The position numbers and the translations under genes are program-made. The notes beneath the pieces are model-generated. The model had not been told where the DNA came from and did no database searches. It saw only the letters and a program-made list of their open reading frames with translations. A stretch of DNA of 64,000 nt from Bacillus_BD sp050389805 (GTDB lineage Bacteria > Bacillota > Bacilli > Bacillales > Cytobacillaceae): contig NZ_CP130945.1 of assembly GCF_050389805.1 (NCBI RefSeq), positions 4,960,001 through 5,024,000 of the forward strand, read 5' to 3'. This document shows positions 8,898-16,631 of this stretch, piece after piece. The stretch's first letter is position 1; every line of letters begins with the position of its first letter.

Positions 8898-9755
8898 TTA
8901 TGCTTTTCCTACTGAACCAAATTCCTTCATTTTACCCATAACTGTTTCTTTAATCGTTTCGCGCATTGGTCCTAAATATTTACGTGGATCATATACATCA
9001 GGATCAGCAGCTAGTACTTCACGAACCGTTTTGGTTGAAGCCATTTGGTTTTCAGTATTTACATTGATTTTTGCTGTACCTAAAGAAATAGCTTTTTGAA
9101 TATCTTTTGTTGGGATTCCTGTTCCGCCATGTAGGACAAGTGGAAGACCTGTTGTTTTTCCGATTTCTTCCATTTCAGTGTACCCTAATTTAGGTTCTCC
9201 TTTGTATGGACCATGAACAGACCCTAATGCAGGTGCTAATGTATCAATTTTTGTACGTTCAACAAGTTCTTTACATTCTTGTGGATCCGCATAAATAACT
9301 CCATCTGCTACCACATCGTCTTCTTGCCCACCAACAGTCCCTAATTCAGCTTCAACAGACACACCTTTTGAATGTGCGTATTCAACTACCTTTGCAGTGA
9401 TTTCTACGTTTTCTTCAAAAGGATGATGTGATGCATCAATCATGACAGATGTGAAGCCAGCATCAACCGCTTCTTTACACTTATCAAAACTTGAACCATG
9501 GTCCAAGTGAATCGCTACTGGAACTGTAATGTTGTAATCTTCCATTAACCCTTCAACCATTTTGACAATGGTTTTGAATCCACCCATATAACGCCCAGCA
9601 CCTTCAGAAACTCCCAAAATAACTGGAGATTTTTGCTCCTGCGCAGCTTGAAGAATCGCTTGAGTGTACTCTAGATTGTTAATGTTAAATTGACCCACAG
9701 CATAGCCTTCTGATTTTGCTTTATTCAGCATATCAGTCATAGAAACTAATGGCAT
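8898..9755 (-). CDS. fba: Class II fructose-1,6-bisphosphate aldolase
   Basis: A zinc-dependent glycolytic aldolase that interconverts fructose 1,6-bisphosphate with DHAP and glyceraldehyde 3-phosphate. The 285-residue TIM barrel shows the catalytic and zinc motif HLDHGSS (D85, H86), HGPYKG and LHGGTGIP zinc-ligand histidines, and the C-terminal substrate loop NVNTENQ. Start ATG at 9755 has an AGGGAGG site. It is followed by fsa and preceded by spo0F, as in B. subtilis. Confidence 0.96.
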   Translation of the reverse strand: MPLVSMTDMLNKAKSEGYAVGQFNINNLEYTQAILQAAQEQKSPVILGVSEGAGRYMGGFKTIVKMVEGLMEDYNITVPVAIHLDHGSSFDKCKEAVDAGFTSVMIDASHHPFEENVEITAKVVEYAHSKGVSVEAELGTVGGQEDDVVADGVIYADPQECKELVERTKIDTLAPALGSVHGPYKGEPKLGYTEMEEIGKTTGLPLVLHGGTGIPTKDIQKAISLGTAKINVNTENQMASTKTVREVLAADPDVYDPRKYLGPMRETIKETVMGKMKEFGSVGKA

Positions 9756-9982
9756 CGTAGTTCCTCCCTTTTTATATGTAGATCGATTCCTTATGGGTGT
9801 TCATTCATAGTCTTTCTATCACGATAAATGATTATGTAGTTTACCTTTACCTTTTAAAATAAAAATAACACGAACAAAACCATAGGGAAGTCATCTAGTA
9901 TCATATCAAAATTATCCTGAAATTACTATTTTTCTAAATAAATTTCAATTTTTTAGGGATTTTCTACCTTTTTCCATCTCTA

Positions 9983-10363
9983 TTAATTCTGTTTTACACT
10001 AGGCTGGGAAACATATTTTTTAACAGCTTCTCGAATTTCTACAATATCAAAAGGCTTTGCAAAATGAGTAATCGCTCCCAAATCCATAGCCTCCTGAATC
10101 ATATCTAATTCTCCATATGCCGTCATGATAATGACTTTCATATCCTGATGAATCTGTTTCACTCTTTTTAATATTTCGATGCCATCCATTCCAGGAATCT
10201 TCATATCGAGTAAGATTAAATCAGGTACATTTTCTTGAACGATTTCTAACGCTTGTAAGCCATTTGCTGCTTGATACGTCTCATAGCCTTCCTTTTGTAG
10301 TACCTCATTAAGGAGGATCCGAATTCCATACTGATCATCTACTATTAGTATCTTCTTCCCCAT
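9983..10363 (-). CDS. spo0F: Sporulation phosphorelay response regulator Spo0F
   Basis: A 126-residue stand-alone receiver domain without an output domain. It takes phosphate from Kin histidine kinases and hands it to Spo0B in the phosphorelay that activates Spo0A. The acidic pocket (D9, D10), the phospho-acceptor D53 in LLDMKIPG, T81 (IIMTAYG) and K103 (FAKPFD) are all present. The sequence is nearly identical in pattern to B. subtilis Spo0F, including QYGIRILLNEV. Position between fba and pyrG is conserved. The C-terminal tail (PSVKQN) is slightly extended. Confidence 0.96.
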   Translation of the reverse strand: MGKKILIVDDQYGIRILLNEVLQKEGYETYQAANGLQALEIVQENVPDLILLDMKIPGMDGIEILKRVKQIHQDMKVIIMTAYGELDMIQEAMDLGAITHFAKPFDIVEIREAVKKYVSQPSVKQN

Positions 10364-10614
10364 CGTGCCACCTCTTCTTCTGAATTAAAATTCAATACTT
10401 GTTGTTTGATATTAAATTACGTCGTTTACAGGTCTATATTTATATGGTTAATCACTTTTATTTAATTCTATGTCTTACCGACTAATTCCTTCTTTCATTA
10501 AAGGAATAAAATTTTAGTAGGACACATATTTCAAAAGTGTTTTACTAATCATTCATTTTATTTAAATGTAACATACAATTTATAGTTGGAGGAGACTTTT
10601 TTTGAAAAATTGAC
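10364..10614. other. spo0F upstream region; no gene
   Basis: An AT-rich promoter region holding a perfect palindrome GAATTTTAATTC near 10384-10396 (minus sense). B. subtilis has ywjG (DUF2529) between spo0F and pyrG. No such ORF is present here. Confidence 0.5.
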
Positions 10615-10800
10615 TTCTTTACATTGAGTTGATAAATTCTGAATTCTGTTTCAGCCATTTCGCTTTCCACCCTGCTATCCAGATCGACCTTGACGCTTCG
10701 TATTTTTAAAGGTACTTTTCCTGTCTAGCTTCTCCGAATAAGTCTTCGTGCCTTCCACTTTAATCAACAGCGGTCAAAATCAGCACCTTTAATAAAATTT
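10615..10800. repeat. Possible family D repeat, copy 2
   Basis: A segment with CATTTCGCTTTCCACCCTGC, then AAGTCTTCGTGCCTTCCACT and ending AATCAACAGCGGTCAAAATC. The last two blocks resemble 7735-7860 and 25842-25996 (AACAATCAACAG...AAAATCAACA). Probably a decayed copy of an intergenic palindromic repeat. Confidence 0.45.
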
Positions 10801-10813
10801 TTACAATTTCGCA

Positions 10814-10860
10814 AAAAAAGCTAACTATTTAAGTATAGTATTACTTAAGTAGTCAGCTTT
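10814..10860 (-). terminator. pyrG terminator
   Basis: A long stem, AAAGCTAACTATTTAAGTA paired with TACTTAAGTAGTCAGCTTT, lies just after the pyrG stop. Read on the minus strand it ends in AGCTTTTTTTGCG. Confidence 0.85.
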
Positions 10861-10871
10861 AATATCACTTT

Positions 10872-12476
10872 TTATTTTTCTTTATGCTTTAAAGATGCTC
10901 CAATAAAGTCACGGAATAACGGTTGTGGACGATTTGGTCTTGAAATAAACTCAGGATGGAATTGTGATGCCACAAACCACGGGTGATCCTGAAGTTCAAT
11001 AATTTCTACTAAACGTCCATCTGGGCTTGTACCAGAGAAAATAAATCCTTTCTCTTCCATTGCCTGACGATAATGGTTGTTAAACTCATAACGATGACGG
11101 TGACGCTCGTAAACCACTTCATCTTTATAGGCTTCATATGCTTTTGTTCCTTCCGTTAACTTACAAGGATATAGGCCAAGGCGAAGAGTTCCACCAAGAT
11201 CCTCAACATCTTTCTGTTCTGGAAGTAAGTCAATAATCGCATGCGGTGTTTCAGGTACAATCTCAGAAGAGTGAGCCCCGTTTAAACCAAGTACATTACG
11301 AGCATACTCGATTGAAGCCAGCTGCATTCCTAAGCAAATTCCTAAGAAAGGACGTTTTTGTTCACGAGCATAGCGAATCGCTTCAATCTTACCTTCAATT
11401 CCACGATCACCGAACCCTCCTGGTACAAGGACCCCATCGACATCATCTAACAACTCTGCTACATTTTCTTCATTTACATCTTCAGAGTTAATCCATTTAA
11501 TGTCAATATCAGAATCATAAGCATAGCCTGCGTGCTTCAATGCTTCTACAACAGAAAGGTAAGCATCTTGTAATTCAACATATTTCCCAACAAGACCAAT
11601 TTTTGTCTTTTTCGATAAATGACGAACTTTTTCAAGTAACTCGGTCCAAGCTGTCATATCTGCTTCCTGACAATCTAATTTCAAATGTTTACACACAATT
11701 GAATCCATATTTTGCGCTTGTAAGGCAAGAGGAATCGCTAATAGATGATCTGCATCCATACATTCAATTACCGCTTCTTTTTCAATATCACAGAATAAGG
11801 CAAGCTTGTCTTTCATTTCTTGTGTCATTGGCATTTCATTACGAACAACAATGAGGTTTGGTTGAATTCCAAGGCTACGTAACTCTTTCACACTGTGTTG
11901 AGTTGGCTTAGTTTTCATTTCACCCGCCGCTTTAATAAATGGAACAAGAGAAACGTGAATATACATCACATTATCAGAACCAACATCACTCTTGACTTGG
12001 CGAATCGCTTCCAAGTATGGCAAGCCTTCGATATCTCCAACTGTACCACCTATTTCCGTAATGACGACATCCGCATTTGTTTCACGTCCTGCACGGAATA
12101 AGCGTTCTTTGATTTCATTTGTAATATGAGGAATAACCTGAACGGTTCCTCCTAGATAGTCACCACGGCGCTCTTTTTTGATAACAGTGGAGTAGACTTT
12201 TCCTGTTGTAACATTGCTGTATTTGTTTAAGTTAATATCAATCAGACGTTCATAGTGACCTAAGTCTAAGTCTGTTTCTGCACCATCATCTGTAACAAAC
12301 ACTTCACCGTGCTGATACGGGCTCATCGTTCCTGGATCCACGTTAATATATGGATCAAACTTTTGAATCGTAACATTCACGCCTCTGTTTTTTAACAATC
12401 TTCCTAAAGAAGCTGCGGTAATTCCCTTTCCAAGTGACGACACTACGCCACCAGTTACAAAAATATATTTTGTCAT
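10872..12476 (-). CDS. pyrG: CTP synthase (glutamine-hydrolysing)
   Basis: Converts UTP to CTP with ATP and glutamine. The 534-residue enzyme has the N-terminal synthetase domain with the P-loop-like GGVVSSLGKGITAASLG (residues 9-25) and a C-terminal class I glutamine amidotransferase domain with the catalytic cysteine in GICLGMQLA and the His-x-Glu in QFHPEF. Length and position next to rpoE match B. subtilis. The leader holds a GGGC start and an intrinsic terminator (separate entries), which points to CTP-sensing attenuation. Confidence 0.97.
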   Translation of the reverse strand: MTKYIFVTGGVVSSLGKGITAASLGRLLKNRGVNVTIQKFDPYINVDPGTMSPYQHGEVFVTDDGAETDLDLGHYERLIDINLNKYSNVTTGKVYSTVIKKERRGDYLGGTVQVIPHITNEIKERLFRAGRETNADVVITEIGGTVGDIEGLPYLEAIRQVKSDVGSDNVMYIHVSLVPFIKAAGEMKTKPTQHSVKELRSLGIQPNLIVVRNEMPMTQEMKDKLALFCDIEKEAVIECMDADHLLAIPLALQAQNMDSIVCKHLKLDCQEADMTAWTELLEKVRHLSKKTKIGLVGKYVELQDAYLSVVEALKHAGYAYDSDIDIKWINSEDVNEENVAELLDDVDGVLVPGGFGDRGIEGKIEAIRYAREQKRPFLGICLGMQLASIEYARNVLGLNGAHSSEIVPETPHAIIDLLPEQKDVEDLGGTLRLGLYPCKLTEGTKAYEAYKDEVVYERHRHRYEFNNHYRQAMEEKGFIFSGTSPDGRLVEIIELQDHPWFVASQFHPEFISRPNRPQPLFRDFIGASLKHKEK

Positions 12477-12654
12477 GTTAATAATTCCTCCTCCATTACA
12501 GTTTGCGCATTTTACCTCTATTTAAAGATAAAGAAATAAGTAAATTTGTTTGCAGGTTCGGTGCCAATTTTCGACAAATACGAAACGCGAAGACACCTTG
12601 CCTAGCTAAGTATGGAAGCTAAACATTTAATGTAAACAATGTCTACTAAAAATA

Positions 12655-12690
12655 AAAACGCTCCACTTACTTATCTAAGTAAGGGAGCGC
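12655..12690 (-). terminator. pyrG leader attenuator hairpin
   Basis: On the minus strand GCGCTCCCTTACTTA pairs with TAAGTAAGTGGAGCG and is followed by TTTTTATTTTT. It lies about 30 nt after the predicted pyrG start point and about 180 bp before the pyrG ATG. The pyrimidine-rich CTCCCTT of the 5' arm is the segment that extra G residues at the transcript 5' end would pair with. It could also serve as the rpoE 3' end. Confidence 0.85.
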
Positions 12691-12718
12691 TACTCTTATT
12701 AGTTCATGATCTCATTTA

Positions 12719-12761
12719 AGAGCCCAAAAAGTATTCTACAAGTATCACATTAAAAAGTCAA
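12719..12761 (-). promoter_or_regulatory. pyrG promoter with GGGC transcription start
   Basis: Reading the minus strand: -35 TTGACT (12761-12756), a 17-bp spacer, -10 TAGAAT (12738-12733), then ACTTTTT and a GGGCTC start with the first G at 12725. This is the arrangement known from B. subtilis pyrG. There, low CTP causes stalling at the C and reiterative addition of G to the 5' end. The poly-G tract then pairs with the terminator stem and permits read-through. The promoter overlaps only the 3' flank of rpoE. Confidence 0.85.
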
Positions 12762-12777
12762 GGTGTAATTCGGAACC

Positions 12778-13371
12778 TTAATCTTCCTCTTCCTCATCTA
12801 CATCAAGATCTTCCTCTAAATCCTCTTCTTCTTCATCCAATTCAAATTCATCTTCATCAAGATCTATATCCTCGTCGATGTCTTCATCTAAATCCTCATC
12901 AAGCTCGTCATCGATTTCGTCTAGATCCTCATCATCGTCTAAGACATCATCGTCTAAGTCCTCATCATCTATATCGTCTTCAATTAAATCTTCAGGATCA
13001 TCGAATCCATCTAAATCCTCATCTAACTCATCATCAAATCCGAGGTCGTCTTCCACAACTTTCTTCGCCTTTTTCTTCTTCTTCGCTTTAACAGGATTAA
13101 CAATTTCTTCTGTTACTTGATCAACTGGATACCAAGTTCGAAGTCCCCATTGATTTTCGCCAAGACATAAAAAACGACCATCAATATTTAGATCTGTATA
13201 AAATTGAGCAATTTTTGCTCTAATTTCCTCATCTGAACTTCCTAGTAATGCTTTCATTTCCTCGATAATCTCTGAAAATGGAATCGCTTTTTTCTTATCA
13301 GCTAGTACTTCGTATGCAATCTCTACTAAAGACATTTCAGACAGTTCTTCTTTGGAGTATTGTAAACTCAA
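12778..13371 (-). CDS. rpoE: RNA polymerase delta subunit
   Basis: Delta is a Firmicutes RNA polymerase subunit that promotes core recycling and sensitivity to the initiating NTP. The N-terminal HARE-HTH winged domain (about residues 1-90, with WGLRTWYP at its end) is followed by a basic patch KKKKKAKK and then about 90 residues that are almost entirely Asp and Glu. The frame opens to a GTG at 13380, but AAAGGAA abuts it. The TTG at 13371, nine bases after that site, gives MSLQYSKEELSEM and fits the B. subtilis start, so it was chosen (197 aa). Confidence 0.94.
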   Translation of the reverse strand: MSLQYSKEELSEMSLVEIAYEVLADKKKAIPFSEIIEEMKALLGSSDEEIRAKIAQFYTDLNIDGRFLCLGENQWGLRTWYPVDQVTEEIVNPVKAKKKKKAKKVVEDDLGFDDELDEDLDGFDDPEDLIEDDIDDEDLDDDVLDDDEDLDEIDDELDEDLDEDIDEDIDLDEDEFELDEEEEDLEEDLDVDEEEED

Positions 13372-13528
13372 GACCCGCACTTCCTTTCTCTCTACTACCC
13401 ATCTATGTAATAAAATAATGAAAAGTCCACAAGAATAAGAATAGGTAATATGTTCGACTAAAATACATATTCTTCATTATAAACAATTAACAGGGGTTTA
13501 TGCTAGTTTTAGCCAGAGAATCTCTTGA

Positions 13529-13681
13529 TTATTTCCTCTCTTTTTGAAAACTTTTTTTTGCATAAAAAAAGAAATAAACTGACAGAAGTAAAAAGGGAAT
13601 TGCTCCAAGCTGTTTATTGTATAAAAAATAAGAAAAGGCTCCTACGCCTGACCAAATAAATAATTTTAAAAACCACTTCAA
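13529..13681 (-). CDS. Small predicted membrane protein (50 aa), hypothetical
   Basis: A short frame from a TTG at 13681, behind GTGAAGAGG, encodes 50 residues. It starts LKWFLKLFIWSGVGAFSYFL and ends with the basic tail AKKSFQKERK. Two short hydrophobic segments (about 4-20 and 26-40), a central YNKQLG turn and a positively charged end are what a real two-pass miniprotein looks like. It is downstream of rpoE on the same strand, about 150 bp away. No family was recognised. The weak start and small size keep confidence moderate. Confidence 0.5.
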   Translation of the reverse strand: MKWFLKLFIWSGVGAFSYFLYNKQLGAIPFLLLSVYFFFYAKKSFQKERK

Positions 13682-13820
13682 GCCTCTTCACTTCTTCCTA
13701 GTAATTAATCGTCTGTTTAATGCATCACATTTGGTCCCCCAATACCCCCTTTGACACCGGGGCATTAGACAAAAAAACTTTCAATTCCTTAAGGATTCTA
13801 ACGAACTCACAAATAAAATG

Positions 13821-13974
13821 ATCAAATTCACTCGTCGAATTTCCTTTGAAAAATCCAAGACATCCATTAGGGGGTTTTAGCTTCATTCGGGGCTTTTACC
13901 CCCACTGAACTGATAAAAGCTTGCACTCATCTCTCCACTCATTGTCGTTAAAGACTTCTACTGAAGGAAGATTA
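13821..13974 (-). repeat. Dispersed repeat family C, copy 1
   Basis: Starts ATCAAATTCACTCGTCGAAT, contains GAAAAATCCAAGACATCCAT and CCCCCACTGAACTGATAAAA, and ends AAGACTTCTACTGAAGGAAG. Other copies are at 14843-14943 (partial), 19023-19254 and 32942-33136. A related unit may extend left to about 13730. The element contains a stem in which CTTCATTC...GGGG pairs with CCCC...GAA. Non-coding. Confidence 0.75.
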
Positions 13975-14070
13975 ACTTTTGTTTCTTTAAATATTCTAGA
14001 TATGATAGACAATTTCCTTTGCTTTTTTCAACCTTTTACTTTATTCCTTGACTGTGGATTTAACTTCTTT

Positions 14071-14721
14071 TTATTGATGGACCTCCATATTCATTAATCT
14101 CATGTCTTTAAATCCTTCAATCAAAAAATTCGTTTGATATACAATATACTCATCAAGCGTGAATAGTTTCCTCAATACCCATCTCCGGAATGACCACATT
14201 TGTCCAGCAACATAAATATTGTGCGCATACAATTTAATCTCATCTTCTGTTAAAAATAATTCTTTATTTTCCACACATCGTGATAACATCTTAGCAAAAA
14301 GCTCAACTAGCTCTAACTCTTTATTTAATACGTAAGGAAGAGCGTCCCTTGATAGAGATTTAACTTCTTGATACATGACAAGAACTTCATCCTGCATATC
14401 GTCAACGACACGAATATAGTGATCAATCCCAAGTCTTAAAGCATCTAATGTAGAATGTTCGGGGTTGAGAAATTTCTCAACACGCTCCTTTACCTGATCA
14501 TAGATTCGGTCACAAACGAGATAGAGGACATCCTCTTTTTCACGGATATATTCATATAATGTACCAATGCTAAAACCTGCAGCCCGTGCAATCTCTCGGG
14601 TGGTTGTCCGATGAAAGCCCTTTTCGATAAACAATTTAACAGCACCATTGATCATCTGATCTCTACGTTTTTGAATCAACCGCTCATCTTTGATTGAAGC
14701 ATGTACTTCCCTCTTTTTCAT
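14071..14721 (-). CDS. TetR/AcrR family transcriptional regulator
   Basis: The N-terminal helix-turn-helix (about residues 20-65: GAVKLFIEKGFHRTTTREIA, then AAGFSIGTLYEYIREKEDVL) is a classic TetR DNA-binding domain. The remaining 140 residues are the helical ligand-binding and dimerisation domain. The frame opens at a GTG at 14757. The ATG at 14721 lies behind AGGGGAG and begins MKKREVHASI, so it was chosen (216 aa). In several Bacillaceae a TetR gene beside rpoE accompanies fatty-acid degradation genes. No such genes follow here, so its target is unknown. It is flanked by two family C repeats. Confidence 0.85.
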   Translation of the reverse strand: MKKREVHASIKDERLIQKRRDQMINGAVKLFIEKGFHRTTTREIARAAGFSIGTLYEYIREKEDVLYLVCDRIYDQVKERVEKFLNPEHSTLDALRLGIDHYIRVVDDMQDEVLVMYQEVKSLSRDALPYVLNKELELVELFAKMLSRCVENKELFLTEDEIKLYAHNIYVAGQMWSFRRWVLRKLFTLDEYIVYQTNFLIEGFKDMRLMNMEVHQ

Positions 14722-14842
14722 CCATATCTTCTCCCCTGGTTCATTCATAATTGTCACTTTCTACTAACTGAAAATTTAGAAAACATTCACTTTTTATTAT
14801 AGTACAATTTAATATTTTTGAATAGGAATGATACACGAAATA

Positions 14843-14943
14843 ATCAAATTCGCCCGTTGAATTTGTTTCCGGATAACCATCCCGAGCTCGCTCGAGAAAA
14901 TTTACTTTAAAAGATCCGAGTCAACTGTTAGTGAGGAGATTAA
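14843..14943. repeat. Dispersed repeat family C, partial copy 2
   Basis: Begins ATCAAATTCGCCCGTTGAAT, continues CCCGAGCTCGCTCGAGAAA and TTTACTTTAAAAGATCCGAG like the copy at 32942, then jumps to GTGAGGAGATTAA. The middle hairpin section is missing. It lies between the tetR and ywjE starts, within the shared promoter region. Confidence 0.7.
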
Positions 14944-15095
14944 ACTTGTTTGAGGGAAATAGACCATTTGCGGACTAGAATGCAGAGCTGTTCTATTTTT
15001 AAAATAAAGTACAATTGCTACATTCAACATAGGATGGTCATTTCCCGTACATACTATGACAAAGTAGCTATACAAGGGAAAGGGGGCAGCTTCGT

Positions 15096-16286
15096 TTGAA
15101 AGCTTTGCTAGTGCTTTTCATTCTAGTCATATGGTTAGTGCTTGATTTTATACTTGGCCGAAAGCAGCACCTGAAACGCCTAAAGGTTAAAATCTATCCT
15201 CAACGAGCCAGTGATATCAACCCTTTTACGTCTGGACCTGAGCTTTTTAAAGATTATTTTAACGAGCTACGGAAAGCAGAAAAACATATTCATGTGCTTT
15301 TTTATATTTTGAAGGATGACGCTGTTGGTTATGAATTTTTATCCATACTTGAGGAAAAAGCAAAAGAAGGCGTGGAAGTCCGCCTTTTACTTGATTGGGT
15401 TGGTTGTTTGAAACCAAAACGTCAAATCAAAAAAAGATTACAAAATACAGGTATTGAACTTGCCTTTTCACAAACTCCTACCTTTCCATTCTATTTTTAC
15501 TCTTTTCACACAAGGAATCATCGAAAAATTACAGTTATTGATGGAAAAATCGGTTATCTCGGCGGATTTAATGTGGGAAAGGAATACATTAATTTAGATA
15601 AAAAGCTTAGCCCTTGGCGAGATTGTCATATTAAAATAAAAGGGGAAGGCGTTCAAGATTTACAAGATGTCTTTTTAGCCGACTGGCAAATAGCAGCCAA
15701 CATTCGTCTTCAATACCGAGATCCCTACTTCCCACCTTTAGAAAAAGGTCCCTATCAGCACCAAGTGATTCCATCTGAAGGGTTTTATCTTGAAAAAACA
15801 TTTACCGATTTAATTCGTCAAGCCAAAAACACGATTATCATTGGTACACCCTATTTTATTCCAGGTAAAAATATATTTTCTGAACTAGAGGCTGCAATTA
15901 AAAGAGGTGTAAAACTGGAGATTTTGGTGCCCGGTAAAGCAGATCATCCATTAGTGAAAGAAGCCTCTTATCCCTATTTTAGAAAGCTAATCCCGATGGG
16001 CGCCGAGATTTATCAATATCAAAAGGGATTTTACCATGCCAAAATCCTAATCATTGATCAAAAAGTTTGTGATATAGGTACAGCTAACTTTGATAAAAGA
16101 AGTTTTTACTTAAATCACGAAATAAATTGCTATACTTACAATCCAGCCTATATACAAGAAGTGTTAAAGATTATTAGGCATGACCAACAAAACGCCAAAC
16201 TCTTAAAGCTCAAGGATACGCAACACTTAACCCCCTGGACAATATGTAAAGAATATACCGCTAGAGCCATCTCACTTTTCCTATAA
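15096..16286 (+). CDS. ywjE: Cardiolipin synthase-like phospholipase D family protein (YwjE/ClsB type)
   Basis: A 396-residue membrane-anchored protein of the phospholipase D superfamily. One N-terminal transmembrane segment (residues 1-20) precedes two PLD domains. The first HKD motif is H142, K144, D149 in HRKITVID, and the second is in HAKILIIDQK, each followed by the usual GG/GT and N residues (GGFNVGKE, GTANFDKRS). Such enzymes transfer phosphatidyl groups between phosphatidylglycerols to form cardiolipin. The TTG start at 15096 has AAAGGGGG upstream. It is the orthologue by position and length of B. subtilis ywjE (clsB), a minor, sporulation-associated cardiolipin synthase. A good terminator follows. 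Confidence 0.88.
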   Translation: MKALLVLFILVIWLVLDFILGRKQHLKRLKVKIYPQRASDINPFTSGPELFKDYFNELRKAEKHIHVLFYILKDDAVGYEFLSILEEKAKEGVEVRLLLDWVGCLKPKRQIKKRLQNTGIELAFSQTPTFPFYFYSFHTRNHRKITVIDGKIGYLGGFNVGKEYINLDKKLSPWRDCHIKIKGEGVQDLQDVFLADWQIAANIRLQYRDPYFPPLEKGPYQHQVIPSEGFYLEKTFTDLIRQAKNTIIIGTPYFIPGKNIFSELEAAIKRGVKLEILVPGKADHPLVKEASYPYFRKLIPMGAEIYQYQKGFYHAKILIIDQKVCDIGTANFDKRSFYLNHEINCYTYNPAYIQEVLKIIRHDQQNAKLLKLKDTQHLTPWTICKEYTARAISLFL

Positions 16287-16290
16287 ACAA

Positions 16291-16328
16291 AACGGGTCTG
16301 TCCATAGTGTAGGACAGACCCGTTTTTT
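16291..16328 (+). terminator. ywjE terminator
   Basis: AACGGGTCTGTCC pairs perfectly with GGACAGACCCGTT and is followed by TTTT, immediately after the ywjE stop. Confidence 0.92.
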
Positions 16329-16365
16329 CAAAAGTTAAGCAAGTTAAGTTTTTAAAGTTATTGGT

Positions 16366-16628
16366 TGTCTAGCTCCAGCGCCTACCCCCTCAAGGTCGCA
16401 AGCCTGTCTAGTGTCGGCTCCTAGGGACTCAGGTCTAGCCCGTCGTCCCTGGGCAGTCGCCTATACTTTTCTTTCAATCCGTCAAGAAGATTAAAAACCA
16501 ATCTTCATGCCGGCCCGTCTTGCGCTTGGCCGTACCGGCATAAGTGCAACTACTCCTAATCTCCGCCTTACGTCTTGCCAGTCGGAGAGTTTTCTTTATC
16601 GGGGGTGGGCAAGGCGCTTATGCTTTTC
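16366..16628 (-). repeat. Dispersed repeat family A, copy 2 (inverted)
   Basis: About 260 bp between ywjE and argS, convergent with copies at 2690 and 58750. It starts TAGCTCCAGCGCCTACCCCC and ends AAGGCGCTTATGC. It includes the extra block CGGCTCCTAGGGACTCAGG ... GTCCCTGGGCAG, which is also in the 58750 copy but absent from the 2690 copy, so at least two size classes exist. Confidence 0.85.
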
Positions 16629-16631
16629 TTA

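Noticed and set aside
12878..13120. A Ser-rich plus-strand frame opposite rpoE
   Set aside because: It is the antisense of the Asp/Glu-rich tail of RpoE.
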